64,000 bases of DNA from Larus michahellis. Its lineage: Eukaryota > Chordata > Aves > Charadriiformes > Laridae. A model generated the notes under the pieces. The model saw only the letters and a list, made by a program, of their open reading frames with translations, was not told the origin of the DNA and did not search any database. A program made the translations under genes and the position numbers. The stretch is taken from contig NC_133917.1 of the NCBI RefSeq assembly GCF_964199755.1, forward strand, positions 3,045,501 through 3,109,500, given 5' to 3'. This document shows, in pieces, positions 54,201 through 64,000 of the stretch; within the stretch, counting starts at the first letter, position 1, and each line of letters begins with the position of its first letter.

Positions 54201-57200
54201 ATCCTGCGCTCCCCTTGCTCTCCCAGTTTCTAAGGCTCAGTGGAGCTGGTGTCCCTGCAGGTAGAGAGTAGGATGCTTTCTTAGGCCATCGGTTCTCCCA
54301 TTCTCATTGTTACCTAGACCTCCTAGCAATGACATCCGAGCAGTCACGTGGCAAATTAATTTACTAATGGAAAAGCTTGATAGTCAGCCAGGCTCCCTTT
54401 TAGGTGCTCCTGAGTCACTCCAGCATGTAGTGCTATTCACAGCCGAAGCTTCAGTGCTCTTCCTAAAAATCATTTGGGAAAGACCAGACCCTTCCTAAAA
54501 GCCAGAGAGGGTCGGTTCGCTCCTTGAACGCCATCCCAGGAGTTGCGCTTGGAAGCGTCTGAGTTTCTTCTCAGATCGAGCGGAGCCCACAGCAGAGGCG
54601 GGGGCTGGCAGGAAACCCAGCCCTTGGCTTTCTCCCTTGGAGGAGGACTTGAGTGGGGCGGCAGCAGAGCCTTGAGTTGACAGAGTTGCCTGGATCCAAA
54701 TTATCTGCAGCAGAACAGGGAAGGAACAAGCAAATCGGTGGAGCGGGATAGAGACGCCTGTAACAGTAGGGTTGTACTGGGGGAGGAATGGCAGGGACTT
54801 CCCCACCACGTCCATCTCTTGTGCAGCGTCTGTTCAGTGGGCGATTGTGAGTGCTGAAGTTCAGGCTTGGGAGTTCATGGCTTTCTGTTTCTCTCTCCCT
54901 GCTGGTGACTCAGCCTGCACCTGACCACCTTCAGCCTGCAGTACACCCCTCCCGTTGTGGCCTGCGTCTGTATCCACCTGGCTTGTAAGTGGTCCAACTG
55001 GGAGATCCCAGTCTCCACGGACGGGAAGCACTGGTGGGAATACGTTGATGGCACTGTAACTCTGGAGCTCTTAGATGGTAAGTTTTGGAGCGAGGTTTTC
55101 CCCCCCCAAAAAGGCTCTTACGTTCTTTTGGCATCCCTGTTCCTGGGTCTGCCGTTAAAACACGGCTACCAGCCGGGTCGTAGACTTCAGGTCATGCCAA
55201 GGTTTCCAGTGCAGCAGCTTCTGTGGTACAACAGAGATGGCAAAAAGTGCACAGTGAGATGAGTTTAAATGTGGTCAGTGATACTAGTCAGTATTTCTCC
55301 TCCTGGAGTAGCTCCATCTCAATCAGTAGCTATGTTATCAGTAAGTAGGGGGTTGCCCTGATGGATTAGTGCTGGTCTCCCCACCTCTGACTCTCTCGCT
55401 TGGGTTTGTGTCTCCTCTGCAGAACTGACTCATGAATTCCTGCAGATTCTTGAGAAAACACCCAACCGGCTTAAACGTATCAGGAACTGGCGGGTAAGAA
55501 TCTGCTTTGGACGGGGGGTGCTTGCAGGAGAACACAGGCGCTGATGTATTTCTGTGTGGCATCTCCGGTATGACAATGTGAGACAGCGTCTGAAGGGCGT
55601 GTGTGTGGGGGGCAGTCTGAACGCTCTGTGTCTGCAAAATGTTGCTTCGGCGCTCGAGTTCGTCTGTTCTGAATTAACTCTGTAGAGACCTCGGTTTTTC
55701 AACCGCACTGGGAACCCTGCTTCCAAGTGGTTGGGTCTTTTCCCACAAGGAGGGCTTGGGGGCAAAGTGGATCTGCCTTTAAATGAGAGCTTGCGCTGTA
55801 CCGCGTGAGTTGCTTGCACCGAACCAGCTCTGGTGACAGCCCAAAGTAAATGTCTCGTCGCTGCTTTTATTCCAGGCCTCTCAAGCAGCCAAGAAGTCAA
55901 AGGTTGATGACCACGGTGAAGACGAGAGCCTGTCAGAGCAGACAATCCTCAATATGATTTCCAGGAACAATAGTTCGGACATGAACATTGCTGGGTTAAT
56001 GAGCATGTCGACATCCTCCACTGCTGGAGCAGGGCCATCTCTGCCAGCCACGGCGGACTCACCCAGCGACCAGAGCGGTGCCGATATGTCCCAGTCTGAG
56101 CACTGGCATCCTCCAGCCAAGCTGGAGATTGGCCAGAGTCACAGGACTAACGAAAGCTCGTCGGCCTCTGAGCATCCTTTACAGCAAGATGGCGCTGGTT
56201 ATCAGAAGCAGAGCGGCAAGAACGCCCCAGCAGCCAAAGTGTCGCTCAAGGAGTATCGGGCCAAGCATGCCGAGGAGCTGGCGGCCCAGAAGCGGCAGCT
56301 GGAGAACATGGAGGCCAACGTGCGGTCTCAGTACGCCTACGCCGCGCAGAATCTCCTCGTCCAGCAGCAGCGGGAGAGGGAAGTCCAGCAGGACAGCAAC
56401 CCCTCTCCGATCATCCTGAAAATCCCCATCGGTGGCTCGGAGAACCTTGAGCGTCCTCCCGCCCCTGAAAAGAGTGACAAAGCCTCGGCTCTGAAGCTGA
56501 GGATCCCAATGGCAGGTGGAGGCGGGGAGAGGCCACCCCTCTCCAAGCAGGAAGAGATCAAAATGCGGATCAAGGTGCCAACCGCCGCAGAGAGGCTCGG
56601 CTCCTCGGATGAGAGCGGTGCCAAGAACCGGGAGTATAAGGAGAAGCACAAGGGCCACTCTTCCAACCACCACCACCACCACAACCACCACTCTCACAAA
56701 CACTTACACGCCCAGCTTGGCGCCGGCCCCAGCAACGTGGCCACCAAGCGCCCCGGAGACTCTAAACACAGCATCCAGCCCAGCGCCGTGCCCCACAAAA
56801 GCTACGCTCCCCCGGCCTCGTCCCGCAAGAGACCCCTGCTAGAAGAGGCGCCAGCCGTGGCCACGGCTGGAGCCCACGAGCACCAGCCCAAAGTCAGCAA
56901 AGTCTCCAAAGGCCCTGCCATGCCCTTCCCTTACCCCCACCTCCCCGGGGCCGCCCACCTCCCCGGCCACAGTTCAGATGCGGGCAACCTCCCTTTACCC
57001 CAGGCCACCAAAGCCCGGGCTACCCACAGCAAATCGGACAAGGGTCCCACCGGGGCCAACGGGCACAACGCCAACCAGGCCAGTGACTACCAGGATACGG
57101 TCAATATGCTGCACTCGCTGCTGAGCGCGCAGGGCATGCAGCCCACCCAGCCCCCTGCCTTCGACTACCACTCGTACGGCGAGCTCTTGAACCCCCGGGC

Positions 57201-57297
57201 TTCCACCAGCTCCAGAGCCCCGGCCAACACGGACAAGCCCCGACCACCCCCCCTGCCCTCAGAACCTCCCCCCCCGCTCCCTCCCCTCCCCAAATAA
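48239..57297 (+). CDS. CCNT1: CCNT1, cyclin T1 of P-TEFb (complete, 9 exons)
   Basis: Regulatory partner of CDK9 in P-TEFb, which releases paused RNA polymerase II. Exons 48239-48414, 49263-49344, 49667-49795, 50672-50732, 52091-52153, 52546-52591, 54914-55077, 55423-55493 and 55876-57297 sum to 2214 nt or 737 residues (human 726). Cyclin boxes run from [17 protein letters not shown] to [17 protein letters not shown]. Then come a coiled coil ([19 protein letters not shown]), a histidine-rich stretch ([14 protein letters not shown]) implicated in C-terminal-domain binding and condensates, and a proline-rich end ...PPPLPPLPK with PEST character. At the position of human Cys261 this protein has Ser266 (NWRASQAAKK). 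The last exon encodes about two-thirds of the protein. The glycine/alanine-rich N-terminus differs from the mammalian MEGERKNNNK. Confidence 0.97.
48480..49180. repeat. GC-rich minisatellite in CCNT1 intron 1
   Basis: Ten or more imperfect units of about 50-65 bp around GGGGAGAGCCGGGCCCGTTT, CGGGAGCGGGGACGGTTATG and CCGGGGTG-GGAAGGCC begin within 70 bases of the first donor and fill most of the 848-bp intron. Confidence 0.85.
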
Positions 57298-57298
57298 A
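57293..57298 (+). terminator. AATAAA overlapping the CCNT1 stop codon (proximal site)
   Basis: CCCAAATAAAGCC places the TAA stop (57295-57297) inside AATAAA. A longer 3' UTR with a second signal exists, so use of this proximal site is uncertain. Confidence 0.4.
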
Positions 57299-58485
57299 GC
57301 CCGTTTTTACTACTGAGCCCAAGCCCAAACCTGGGCTGCCCCTGCCGGGGCGTGAAAGGGCTTGTTCGATCTCCACTGCCTCACGAAGAACTATTTTATT
57401 ATAACTTTTATTATTGATATTTAGAGCGCGGAGTTGTTGAAGCTGTGAAAGGATAAGAAACCCTTTCTCTGTTCCTTGCTCCTTCCCCCGTTGACTTCCA
57501 GTTAGTGGCGGGCTCTGTCCCTGCTAGAACTGAAGCCCCCTCTGGGGAACACACATTGTGGGGGGGGCCTTGGGGGGTATTTAAAATATGTCACAGAAAA
57601 TTTAAGACGTTTTACAAATAATTTAAGCAGTAACTTATATCCTAGTGTTTTGTTTATTTGAATTTTGTGGTGCTGCAGGGGACCCCGGTGAGGGTTTGGG
57701 GTGGTTTGTTGGGTGGTTCCACTGGGGCTGTTGGCAACAAGGAGCGGGTTCAGGAGCTTTTTGGGGGATGGAGGGGAGGAAGCGGCGTGAGGGGAGGGCT
57801 GGGGGGGTGACGGGACCCCAAGGGCTGTGCCCACAGGGTGACAGGAGCGGCTCTACCTGCTGTGGGTCCAGATTCCTCACTCCAGAAGCTGCTCTGGATT
57901 TGGGATCCCGCCTCTGTCCCACCACTCCCGCTGGAAGCCCCAGTGGTGGTGGGGCTTGGGGTGCTGGGGGCTTTCGGTGGCATTTCGGGGTGGCTGAGGT
58001 GAGGGACTGAGGGCTTTTGGCCCAGGGCATGTACCCCCACGGCTGCTTTTTGAGGGGGGAGAGCGTCCAGCGGAGCCACCCCTTGTGGGCAGTGGTGGGT
58101 GCTGCCGAGCCCATGGGGTGGTGTTGGGCCCGAGGGTGCCCACCCCGGGGCTGGGTGGCCCTGGTGCCACTGCGGGCGCTGCTGCCACCGCGTGCAGAGC
58201 CGGGTCCGGACTTGGAACATGGCATGGGACTCAGCACGGGGCTGGTCCCGAGAGGAGCTGCGTGGTGTGTTCCCACAGGGATGTGGGCCGAGGCTGTGCC
58301 GGACGGCAGGATCGAAGGGTCGCCGTCCCCAGCCGGCTCTGCTGGGGGATCCCGTCAGCGCAGCCAACCTGGAAACAGCTCTTACTGCAACCCTGGGCTG
58401 GGGCAGCCACCTGGGTTTGGGTTGAATGTTTTTTTGGGAAAACACCCGATTTCCTTTGTTCTCAGACTTTACTTTTCCAACTTTC

Positions 58486-58491
58486 AATAAA
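58486..58491 (+). terminator. CCNT1 distal poly(A) signal AATAAA
   Basis: AATAAA in CTTTCAATAAATGTACTG, about 1.19 kb past the stop, followed by T/G-rich TGTCTGCGTATGGTTTTGTG. The 57298-58485 3' UTR includes an AT-rich part (57390-57660) and a GC-rich part (57660-58400). Confidence 0.8.
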
Positions 58492-58519
58492 TGTACTGTC
58501 TGCGTATGGTTTTGTGAAA

Positions 58520-58890
58520 CTTTTTCTACATCGGCCTTGGTTTTAAGCGCAATCGGTGCCGCTGCCCCTTGCCAGCGCCTCTGCCATTCCTGACACACGC
58601 CCCCTCCCCCCGCTGGTTTTGGGTACGGTTTTTAGGTTTCAGGCTCCCGGCAAAGGCCCGTCCCTCACGTCCCCCCCGCTGTTTTTGGGGGTGGCTGCTC
58701 TCGGGTCGTCGGGCTTTGCAGTGACTCACTCGTTCTGCCCTTTCCGTTAGTCAGCGGGGAGCAATGTTGGTCTTCATCTGTCCTGGGAAGCCGGGAGGGA
58801 ATGGGGTCCAGCCGGGCGGGGGGGGGGGGGGGGGTCCTGCTGCCCCGGGACCGTGTAGGTCTCCCCGGGGCCACCGGGAGTCCCCGGCCC
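58520..58890. other. intergenic DNA between CCNT1 and KANSL2
   Basis: About 370 bases without a coding feature. Contains a long G-run (about 58819-58834) and passes into the KANSL2 CpG island. Confidence 0.6.
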
Positions 58891-59110
58891 CGCCGCGCCC
58901 ACGTGCCTCCTTCCCGCCGCGCCGCCCTCACGTGACTCCCGAGGGCGTGGCCCGTCCCGGCGGAGTGACGGCGAACTCGGCCAACCGCGCGCGGCACCGC
59001 CCCCACGCCCGCCGCCGATTGGCGGTCGGTCGGGCCAGTCAGGTGGCGGGGCGGGTGCGCGGCGAGGCAGCAAGGAGGCCGCGGCGGCAGCGAGGTAAGA
59101 TGGCGGCGGC
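58891..59110 (+). promoter_or_regulatory. KANSL2 promoter and noncoding exon 1
   Basis: CpG island with two CACGTG E-boxes (58900-58905; TCACGTGAC at 58928-58936), an inverted CCAAT (ATTGG, 59018-59022) and a YY1-type AAGATGGCGG at 59097-59106 spanning the donor. Noncoding exon 1 ends at 59094 (GCGAG then GTAAGA). Another AAAATGGCGG lies at about 59281-59290 in the intron. The exon start is undefined. Confidence 0.65.
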
Positions 59111-59389
59111 GCCGCCCGCCCTGAGCGGGGTCTGCGCAGCCCTTCGCCGCCATATCTGCGCGCTCCCCCCGGGCCCTTCCGCCCCGCACCGGCCGCGGGG
59201 GCCGTTGTCCGCCCGCCCTCCGCTCCGGCGGCGCTGCCTGGGCTCCCCTCCGGCGCGCCCCTCACGCCCGCCGCCCGCGGACAAAATGGCGGCGCCGGGG
59301 CAGCCGGGCGGCGCGAATACGCATGCGCGCGAGCTGGGCGCGGGGGTGGGTGTTGGAGCACGTGCGTGGGGGGAGCGGGGCCGGTGGGG

Positions 59390-59720
59390 GGCACCGGGAA
59401 CAGGGGGTGGGCACCGGGATGTCCCGGGAGCAGGGGTGGGCACCGGGAGCAGGGGGTGGGCACTGTGAGCAAGGGGTGGGCACCGGGATGTCCCGGGAGC
59501 AGGGATGGGCACTGGGATGTCCCGGGAGCAAGGGATGGGCACCGGGAGCAAGGGATGGGCACCAGGATGTCCCGGGAGCAGGGATGGGCACTGGCAGCAG
59601 GGATGGGCACCGGGATGTCCCGGGAGCAGGGATGGGCACTGGCAGCAGGGATGGGCACCGGGATGTCCCGGGAGCAGGGATGGGCACCGGGCGCAAGGGG
59701 TGGGCACCGGGAGCAGGAGC
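59390..59720. repeat. two-monomer minisatellite in KANSL2 intron 1
   Basis: Alternates a ~29-bp monomer (GGGATGGGCACCGGGATGTC plus CCGGGAGCA) with a ~19-bp monomer (GGGATGGGCACTGGCAGCA), giving a clean ~48-bp higher-order unit at 59575-59690. Confidence 0.9.
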
Positions 59721-60342
59721 CACGCACTGAAGAGCTGCACGGGGGAAGCGTACTGGGAGGAGGGGGTTCTGCACTGGTGCTGGGAGGGACCCCGTACTGG
59801 TCACTGTGCAGTGGGTGAGCGCTGGGGCTGCGGGGGGCGCGGGGCTGGGAGCTGGTGCCTGCTGAGAGGCCGGGAGTTGGGGGATGGATGATGCCGGGAA
59901 AGAATGAGGTTTGTGTGGGGCATCATGGGGTCGATGGGCTGCGGATGGGAGGGAGCCTTGCACCCTGGGAGGGTGTGGAGCTGTGGGGGTCCTGCGCTGG
60001 GGTGGTGGGGGCAGAGGGGTGCCTCTGGGACGTGTATCCCCACCACCACCACCACAGTGCTGGCAGGTAGCCGCGCCTGTTGTCCCCACACCTTGGCGTG
60101 GATGGTGCTGCTTGGTAGCTCCGGTGAGCGAGATGTAGTTCTTTCTGCACAGCAACGGGGTTGCTGCAAAGCTAAAAGTTTCCTCAGACGTTGCAAGAAA
60201 CTGTCTCTGTAGGAGCAACTTCATATCTTGCCTGTTCAAGGGGGTCGAAGAGATGCGTTAGCAGATGCTGCTCATCCCTCTTTTTATCAGTAGTTTGTTT
60301 TGTTTCTTTTAACGAGTCTGCATCTCTTGAGCAGGTGTTGGC

Positions 60343-63017
60343 ATGAACAGAATTCGGATCCATGTTTTGCCGTCAAGCCGAGGACGCCTTACTCCTGTGC
60401 CGCGGCCGCAGGAGCCTCTGTCATGTGCCTTCACCCACCGCCAGTGCTCCCAGCCGCGGCTGGAGGGGCAGGAGTTTTGTATCAAGCACATTCTTGAAGA
60501 CAGGAGTGCCCCTTTCAAGCAGTGCAGCTACGTTTCAACAAAGAATGGAAAGCGATGTCCCAACGCTGCACCCAAACCAGAGAAGAAGGATGGGTGAGTA
60601 CCTCTGTCTCACGGTTCTCTGGTTCTGTACCATATAGACTTAAAGTGGGCAGGAGAAAGCCCTTCTGCTAATTCAGCTCTGCACTTATGTTACCTCAGAC
60701 AAGCGGCTTCCTCTTTCTCAAGTGTTTTTAAGCTAGAAAAAGACTGTGAGTGCTGGACACTGCGTGGAGTTGTCTTGGTCCTGCGGGACTGTCGGGCTGC
60801 TGCCCTCTGCCATCAGAAGGTGGCTGCAGTGATCCAGGTCCTTTGTAAGAGCGGGACATGCACCCACACGGGGCTGTACCTCTGCTCAGCCCAGCAAATT
60901 TAACTTGCCGCTGTCTGTGCTTATGGATCATCCTCAGCACAGATACTCTGGTTGTGTTATGTGGAGTTGATGGCCTCGTGGCGCTTCTTGTCCTCTGATC
61001 CATACGAAATGTTCTGATTGCTGTGGATGGAAGGACCTAGAACAGTTATCGACATTCAGTGAGCACATTGGCAGAGCACAGTTTTCCTGACAGGGCCATC
61101 GACCCCGTTTCATTCTCTGAGTTACGGGGATGGGGACACTGGTAGTCGTCATTCTGCCCTTGGTCCCTCTGTGATAAAAAGGATCCATGCGATGTGGGCC
61201 AGCGTGCTCTGCGTGGAAACTGAGAGTCCACTGTAAATGTTTGGCAGCAGAAGAGCTCACCTCAGTGGCTTTCAGTAAAAAGCTCTTTTCTCTCCCTGCT
61301 GCTTGCCATGTGGCTGCCGGCTCCAGTGCCAGAGGTGGCATTTCAGTGGTGGTGTGTGGTCTTCGAGCCACTGGGGGTCTCTGGCATTTCCGAGCTGTAC
61401 CTGCAGCCAGCGGCGCTCCCTGTGAGAGAGCTGTGGAGGGTTGTGCTTTCCAGGTGCTAGAGAACGTTTCTCACTGTATCACTTGTTCGTTTTGCTGGCT
61501 GAGGGCTTGGACTTGTAACGAGCTTGTGATTTATTCCCGCAGTGCGTCGTTCTGTGCAGAGCATGCCCGTAGGAACACTCTGGCGCTCCAAGCTCAGATG
61601 AAGAAGTCCAATCCTGGGCCTGTAAGCGAGACTCTCCTTTGCCAGCTCAGCTCTTACGCCAAAACAGAGCTGGGCTCCCAGACTGCAGAGAGCAGCCGCA
61701 GCGAAGCCAGTCGGATCCTAGGTAAGAACTGAAGGCAAAAGCTGGTGTGAGAGCACCTGGAGTTCTCAGTTTTGTGTGGAAATGCCAAGAGTGTCACATC
61801 TTAAATCCAGTGAAAAAAAGATCTGTGGGTAAAAGATCACATTCTGCAAACCCTGGCGTGTCTCGCCTGCCACTGATTGTAGACGAGTTACGCTGCCAGA
61901 CCAAAATCCTGCAGGTTTTCTTCCCTTGCGCTCGCAGAGCAGAAACGTTAGCTACCATCCCTCTTTCCTGGGTTAGTCTCTAGTGGTGCCTGTCAAACGC
62001 TGGCTCAGTGCTGAGCTTCCCATCTCCCCGAGTGGCTCGGTGGGGCCAGCTGGCAGTTTGTGGTTCCAAGGTACAGGCAGGAGCATCACTCCCCAGGAGC
62101 TGTGTGTTTTGGCTGCACCGAGTTGGTGGGCTTTCTGTTCCACGTCCCTTGCTCACACTGCTTGGGGAGGAGAAGCCTCTCTTGGCAGGAGGCAGAGCCA
62201 CTTCAGCTCTGCGTGGCCATGGAGCCGAGCTCCTGGGGTCTCTGGCTGTCCTGTGCCGCAGCAGCGAGTGCTAGGACAGTGTCCTGTCGCTCAGGGCAAC
62301 TTATCTTTTCAGATGAGGACAGCTGGAGTGATGGCGAGCAGGACCCTATCCCAGTGGACCAGACATGGCGAGGGGACCCGGACAGTGAGGCTGACAGCAT
62401 CGATAGCGACCAGGAGGATCCCTTGAAGTAAGCTGGACGCTGGTGGCTGCCGGCTGCTTACACGCGTGTAGCGTGCAGAGCGTTCTGAGCTCGGTGTGAC
62501 ACCAGAGGAGACGGCGGTTATGTTAGAGGTGGTGATACTAATGGTGTTGCAGTTGGCCTTTGTGCCTTGGTGGGTTGTTAGGCGTGGATGCTTGCAAGTC
62601 TTGGACCTGATGGGAAGTATTTGATGATCATTCTCTTTCGGTGTGGAGTGGTCTGTTCAGCAGCAGTCTCTGGGTGATCTCTTAACTTTAAAAAAAAAAA
62701 AAAAAAAAAAAACAAAAACCCAAACAAACTCAGTATTTCTGCTCATTGCCCATTGATCTCAGCCCACGTTTCTGATAACGTCTATGTCATTTGGTCAGAA
62801 CAACCCCGAGGGACCCTTGCAAACTTCACCCTGTTTGCGTGGGTGTTTTTCAGGCATGCCGGCGTATACACGGCAGAGGAGGTGGCTTTGATCATGCGAG
62901 AGAAGCTGATCCGCCTGCAGTCTCTCTACATCGACCAGTTCAAACGGCTGCAGCACCTTCTGAAGGAGAAGAAGCGCCGATACCTGCACAGCCGCAAGGG
63001 AGAGCATGAAGCCATAG
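60343..63017 (+). CDS. KANSL2: KANSL2, NSL histone acetyltransferase complex subunit (5' part; runs off the window)
   Basis: Subunit of the MOF-containing NSL complex that acetylates histone H4. Coding exons here are 60343-60593, 61543-61721, 62313-62427 and 62854-63017, 709 nt or about 236 of some 490 residues. The exon with the start codon has its acceptor at 60332-60334, and the ATG gives [15 protein letters not shown] as in human. A Cys/His-rich zinc-binding-type region covers [32 protein letters not shown] and FCAEHARRN. Next come an acidic stretch ([26 protein letters not shown]) and a basic helix [20 protein letters not shown]. Exon 5 probably ends at 63017 with a GC donor (ATAG then GCAAGT). 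No further exon is visible to 64000; the next human-type sequence (SSLLTGPEG) must lie beyond. Confidence 0.93.
60745..60850 (+). ncRNA. structured segment in KANSL2 intron 2, possible H/ACA snoRNA
   Basis: CTGGACACTGC (60753-60763) pairs with GCAGTGATCCAG (60826-60837) through 11 base pairs and one bulge, enclosing smaller hairpins (GTCC/GGAC and GCCA/TGGC). A second strong stem, TCTGTGCT/AGCACAGA, lies at 60914-60943. Mammalian KANSL2 introns host H/ACA snoRNAs (SNORA2A, SNORA2B, SNORA34), which motivates the suggestion. I could not identify a convincing H box and ACA tail, so this is only a candidate. Confidence 0.25.
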
Positions 63018-64000
63018 GCAAGTACCAGTACAGGTAGTCACTGGTCTGTATTCCTTCGGCTGAGGGCACAGCACTTCTCTAAAACACGTGCGGAATTCTA
63101 CAGTTTAAAAAAAAAAAAGGTGGGTTTTGCCCTTTGTAGAAGCAGATTTCAGAGCAGTGCTGCCTCAGTAAGGGTGAGAATTATTGTAGGACTGAAACTC
63201 AGTTAGAGAAGGTATTTCTGTCTCTGGCCTCGTGCCCAGAGATTGGTATCATTTGGGTTAGAAAGGTTGCCGGATTTCTTTTCTCTTCAAAGTTTGCAGT
63301 GTTGTCAGGAAATGAGACTACAAAGTTAATTCTGAGACAAAAGTTCTTTTCTTGTATGGGATTTCCTGTTTTTGGTTTTATAAACAAATTTATTCATCTG
63401 TAAGGTTCTGTCTGTATCGGCAGAAGTTTGTTTTGGTAGTTACTACTGTAATGACTTATTCCTCCTTAGTACAGATGCAAATTTCCCTTGCAAAAAGAAC
63501 TTCTGCCGGGGTTGGAGTTCTCCCTGTGCAGAGCATGCTCTGGGATGCAGGAGTTCATAGTCCAGCAGAGGCAGGACCAGGTTGAAATAATTGCTTGCAG
63601 GGCGCAGAATGCTTTCTCCAGCATAGTCTTATAATAGCTCATCCTGGAATATGGCAAAATACAGCTCGCTCCCAAGTAAAAATAACTGGAAGTTTGGTAT
63701 GTAACAATTTCGTAGAACTCTTTTTAGCAAACCAGGAATAGAAAAGCATATCCCGAGCGTTGCCCTGTAATTATAGCTGGGAGCACTTACGGGAAGCTTC
63801 CAGAACTTGCACAGGAGCAAGCTGAAATTTTGACAGACTTCTGCTCTTCCTGCAGAAAGTACGATAGTAGACTTTTGAGTGGCCAAATTATTTTAAAAGG
63901 TGTTTTTAAATTATTCTGTCATCCCAAGCGCTCCTCATGTGCACAGAGAAGCTGGGATAAATTTTGGGATGGAATCTGCTCTGTCATCTTCTCGTATAGC
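63018..64000 (+). other. KANSL2 intron 5 (partial)
   Basis: AT-richer intronic DNA to the window edge with an A-run near 63106-63117. No exon, repeat family or confident RNA gene recognised. Confidence 0.6.

Noticed and set aside
49796-55000. Search for interspersed repeats (CR1-type LINE ends, retroviral LTRs) in the AT-richer CCNT1 introns
   Set aside because: No diagnostic terminal motif, target duplication or coding remnant recognised. Only short homopolymer A/T runs were seen.

Overview
The window is vertebrate nuclear DNA, most likely from a bird and probably a GC-rich microchromosome. The evidence is short, very G/C-rich introns full of homopolymer G/C runs and private minisatellites, and no recognisable transposon. 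The proteins match vertebrate orthologues almost residue for residue. Another sauropsid cannot be excluded from sequence alone. There are no prokaryotic features.

Ten genes lie in the order and relative orientation of human 12q13.12, read inverted: WNT1(-), ARF3(+), FKBP11(+), CCDC65/DRC2(-), RND1(+), DDX23(+), CACNB3(-), ADCY6(+), CCNT1(+) and KANSL2(+). The first nine are complete. KANSL2 is cut by the right edge after about 236 codons. For the nine complete genes I placed every coding exon, and the summed lengths give unbroken reading frames: 369, 181, 198, 529, 232, 820, 475 (506 for the long form), 1153 and 737 codons. WNT10B, which separates WNT1 from ARF3 in mammals, is not visible.

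Layout: 0.1-2.0 kb WNT1; 2-5 kb GC-rich intergenic DNA; 5-8.4 kb ARF3; 8.4-10.1 kb intergenic with paired homeodomain-type motifs; 10.2-12.3 kb FKBP11, tail to tail with CCDC65 (12.6-15.4 kb); a bidirectional promoter at 15.4-15.65 kb; 15.7-18.4 kb RND1; 18.8-24.7 kb DDX23, tail to tail with CACNB3 (26.0-31.8 kb, three alternative first exons seen); 32.3-34.4 kb tandem repeats; 34.7-47.8 kb ADCY6; 48.0-58.5 kb CCNT1; 59.0 kb to the end KANSL2. Near 49.4 kb the DNA changes sharply from extremely GC-rich to ordinary composition, inside CCNT1.

The genes do not form one pathway. They are a conserved block of secreted signalling (WNT1), Golgi traffic (ARF3), ER folding (FKBP11), ciliary motility (CCDC65), actin control (RND1), splicing (DDX23), calcium channel (CACNB3), cAMP (ADCY6), transcription elongation (CCNT1) and chromatin (KANSL2) genes. 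Points of interest are two probable GC-AG introns, stop codons fused to poly(A) signals, an ancestral-type long N-terminus in CACNB3, a cyclin T1 lacking the cysteine used by HIV Tat, and unusually dense intronic minisatellites.
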